Assembly (NCBI GenBank): GCA_039028335.1 | Contig: JBCCIF010000032.1 | Location: 1-32,984, forward strand | Length of the DNA stretch: 32,984 nucleotides | Source: JABDKJ01 sp039028335 | GTDB lineage: Bacteria; Bacteroidota; Bacteroidia; Flavobacteriales_D; JABDKJ01 | Direction of reading: 5' to 3' | Part shown: positions 32,878-32,984 of the stretch, in pieces | How the letters are laid out: each line of letters begins with the position of its first letter | How positions within the stretch are numbered: the first letter of the stretch is position 1 | The notes under the pieces: model-generated | Databases searched by the model: none | The model's input: the letters and a program-made list of their open reading frames with translations, nothing else | What the model was told of the DNA's origin: nothing | Made by a program: the position numbers and the translations under genes

Positions 32878-32984
32878 TTATCGACCGTATTTCTCTTGCC
32901 ATTCTTTGACAATGTCAGGCACTTCATCACCTTCTGCCACAAAAATGAGCGAAGCAGAATTCATACAATAACGCAAGCCCGTAG
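32878..32984 (-). CDS. msrB: Peptide methionine-R-sulfoxide reductase MsrB (3' end only)
   Basis: Only the last 34 codons are inside the window; the gene starts beyond 32984. TGLRYCMNSASLIF contains the catalytic Cys of MsrB in its usual RYC(I/M)NS setting, followed by a short acidic tail and the stop TAA at 32880-32878. MsrB reduces the R-epimer of methionine sulfoxide in proteins using thioredoxin. Whether an MsrA domain is fused upstream cannot be seen. Confidence 0.85.
   Translation of the reverse strand, partial: TGLRYCMNSASLIFVAEGDEVPDIVKEWQEKYGR

Overview
The window looks like chromosome from a Bacteroidota bacterium, most likely Flavobacteriales (inference). The signs are: at least nine proteins with a signal peptide and a C-terminal type IX secretion system (T9SS) sorting domain (a YPNP/FPNP-type motif about 75-80 residues from the end, then a GxY segment and a basic end); a PorZ-like T9SS component; a TonB-dependent receptor; promoters of the TTTG / TAnnTTTG kind rather than -35/-10 boxes; few Shine-Dalgarno sequences; and AT-rich DNA.

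Layout. (1) 1-9659, minus strand: six consecutive genes for exported proteins. Five are paralogues with FG-GAP/VCBS-like repeats followed by Cys- and Asp-rich, calcium-binding-type repeats; the sixth (3723-4883) has a different N-terminal module. The first three junctions are four-base ATGA overlaps, so the cluster is probably one translationally coupled unit. The Cys/Asp repeat grows from about one or two copies in the upstream genes to four and then at least six in the last gene, which runs off the window. (2) 9772-13109, minus: a small conserved protein of unknown function, then an operon of SIS-domain sugar-phosphate isomerase, lipB and a membrane-anchored serine hydrolase. (3) 13228-14934, plus: lysS, divergent from that operon. 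(4) 14947-23281, minus: porZ, recO, a TonB-dependent receptor, an S9 prolyl-oligopeptidase lipoprotein and a small T9SS cargo protein, tightly packed behind a clear promoter. (5) 23403-23745: tRNA-Arg(TCG) with a terminator, then a 79-bp direct repeat. (6) 23769-24356, minus: a methyltransferase. (7) 24449-30998, plus: a 12 x 29-residue repeat T9SS protein, a strong hairpin, an ECF sigma factor, a protein joining an anti-sigma-like N-terminus and transmembrane helix to an outer-membrane beta-barrel, a large FG-GAP T9SS protein, and the degraded tail of a second copy of the beta-barrel gene. (8) 31028-32984, minus: a TMEM43-like membrane protein, a small secreted protein of unknown function and the 3' end of msrB.

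How the genes fit together. Much of the window concerns cell-surface display: the T9SS helper PorZ and many T9SS cargo proteins built from repeats. The two most interesting parts are the paralogous surface-protein cluster with a homogenised repeat array, and the sigma-factor locus, where one polypeptide could in principle span from cytoplasm to outer membrane and is flanked by surface proteins. The tRNA-Arg also carries an apparently compensated change of the normally invariant 19-56 tertiary pair. No insertion sequence, phage, CRISPR array or replication origin was seen.
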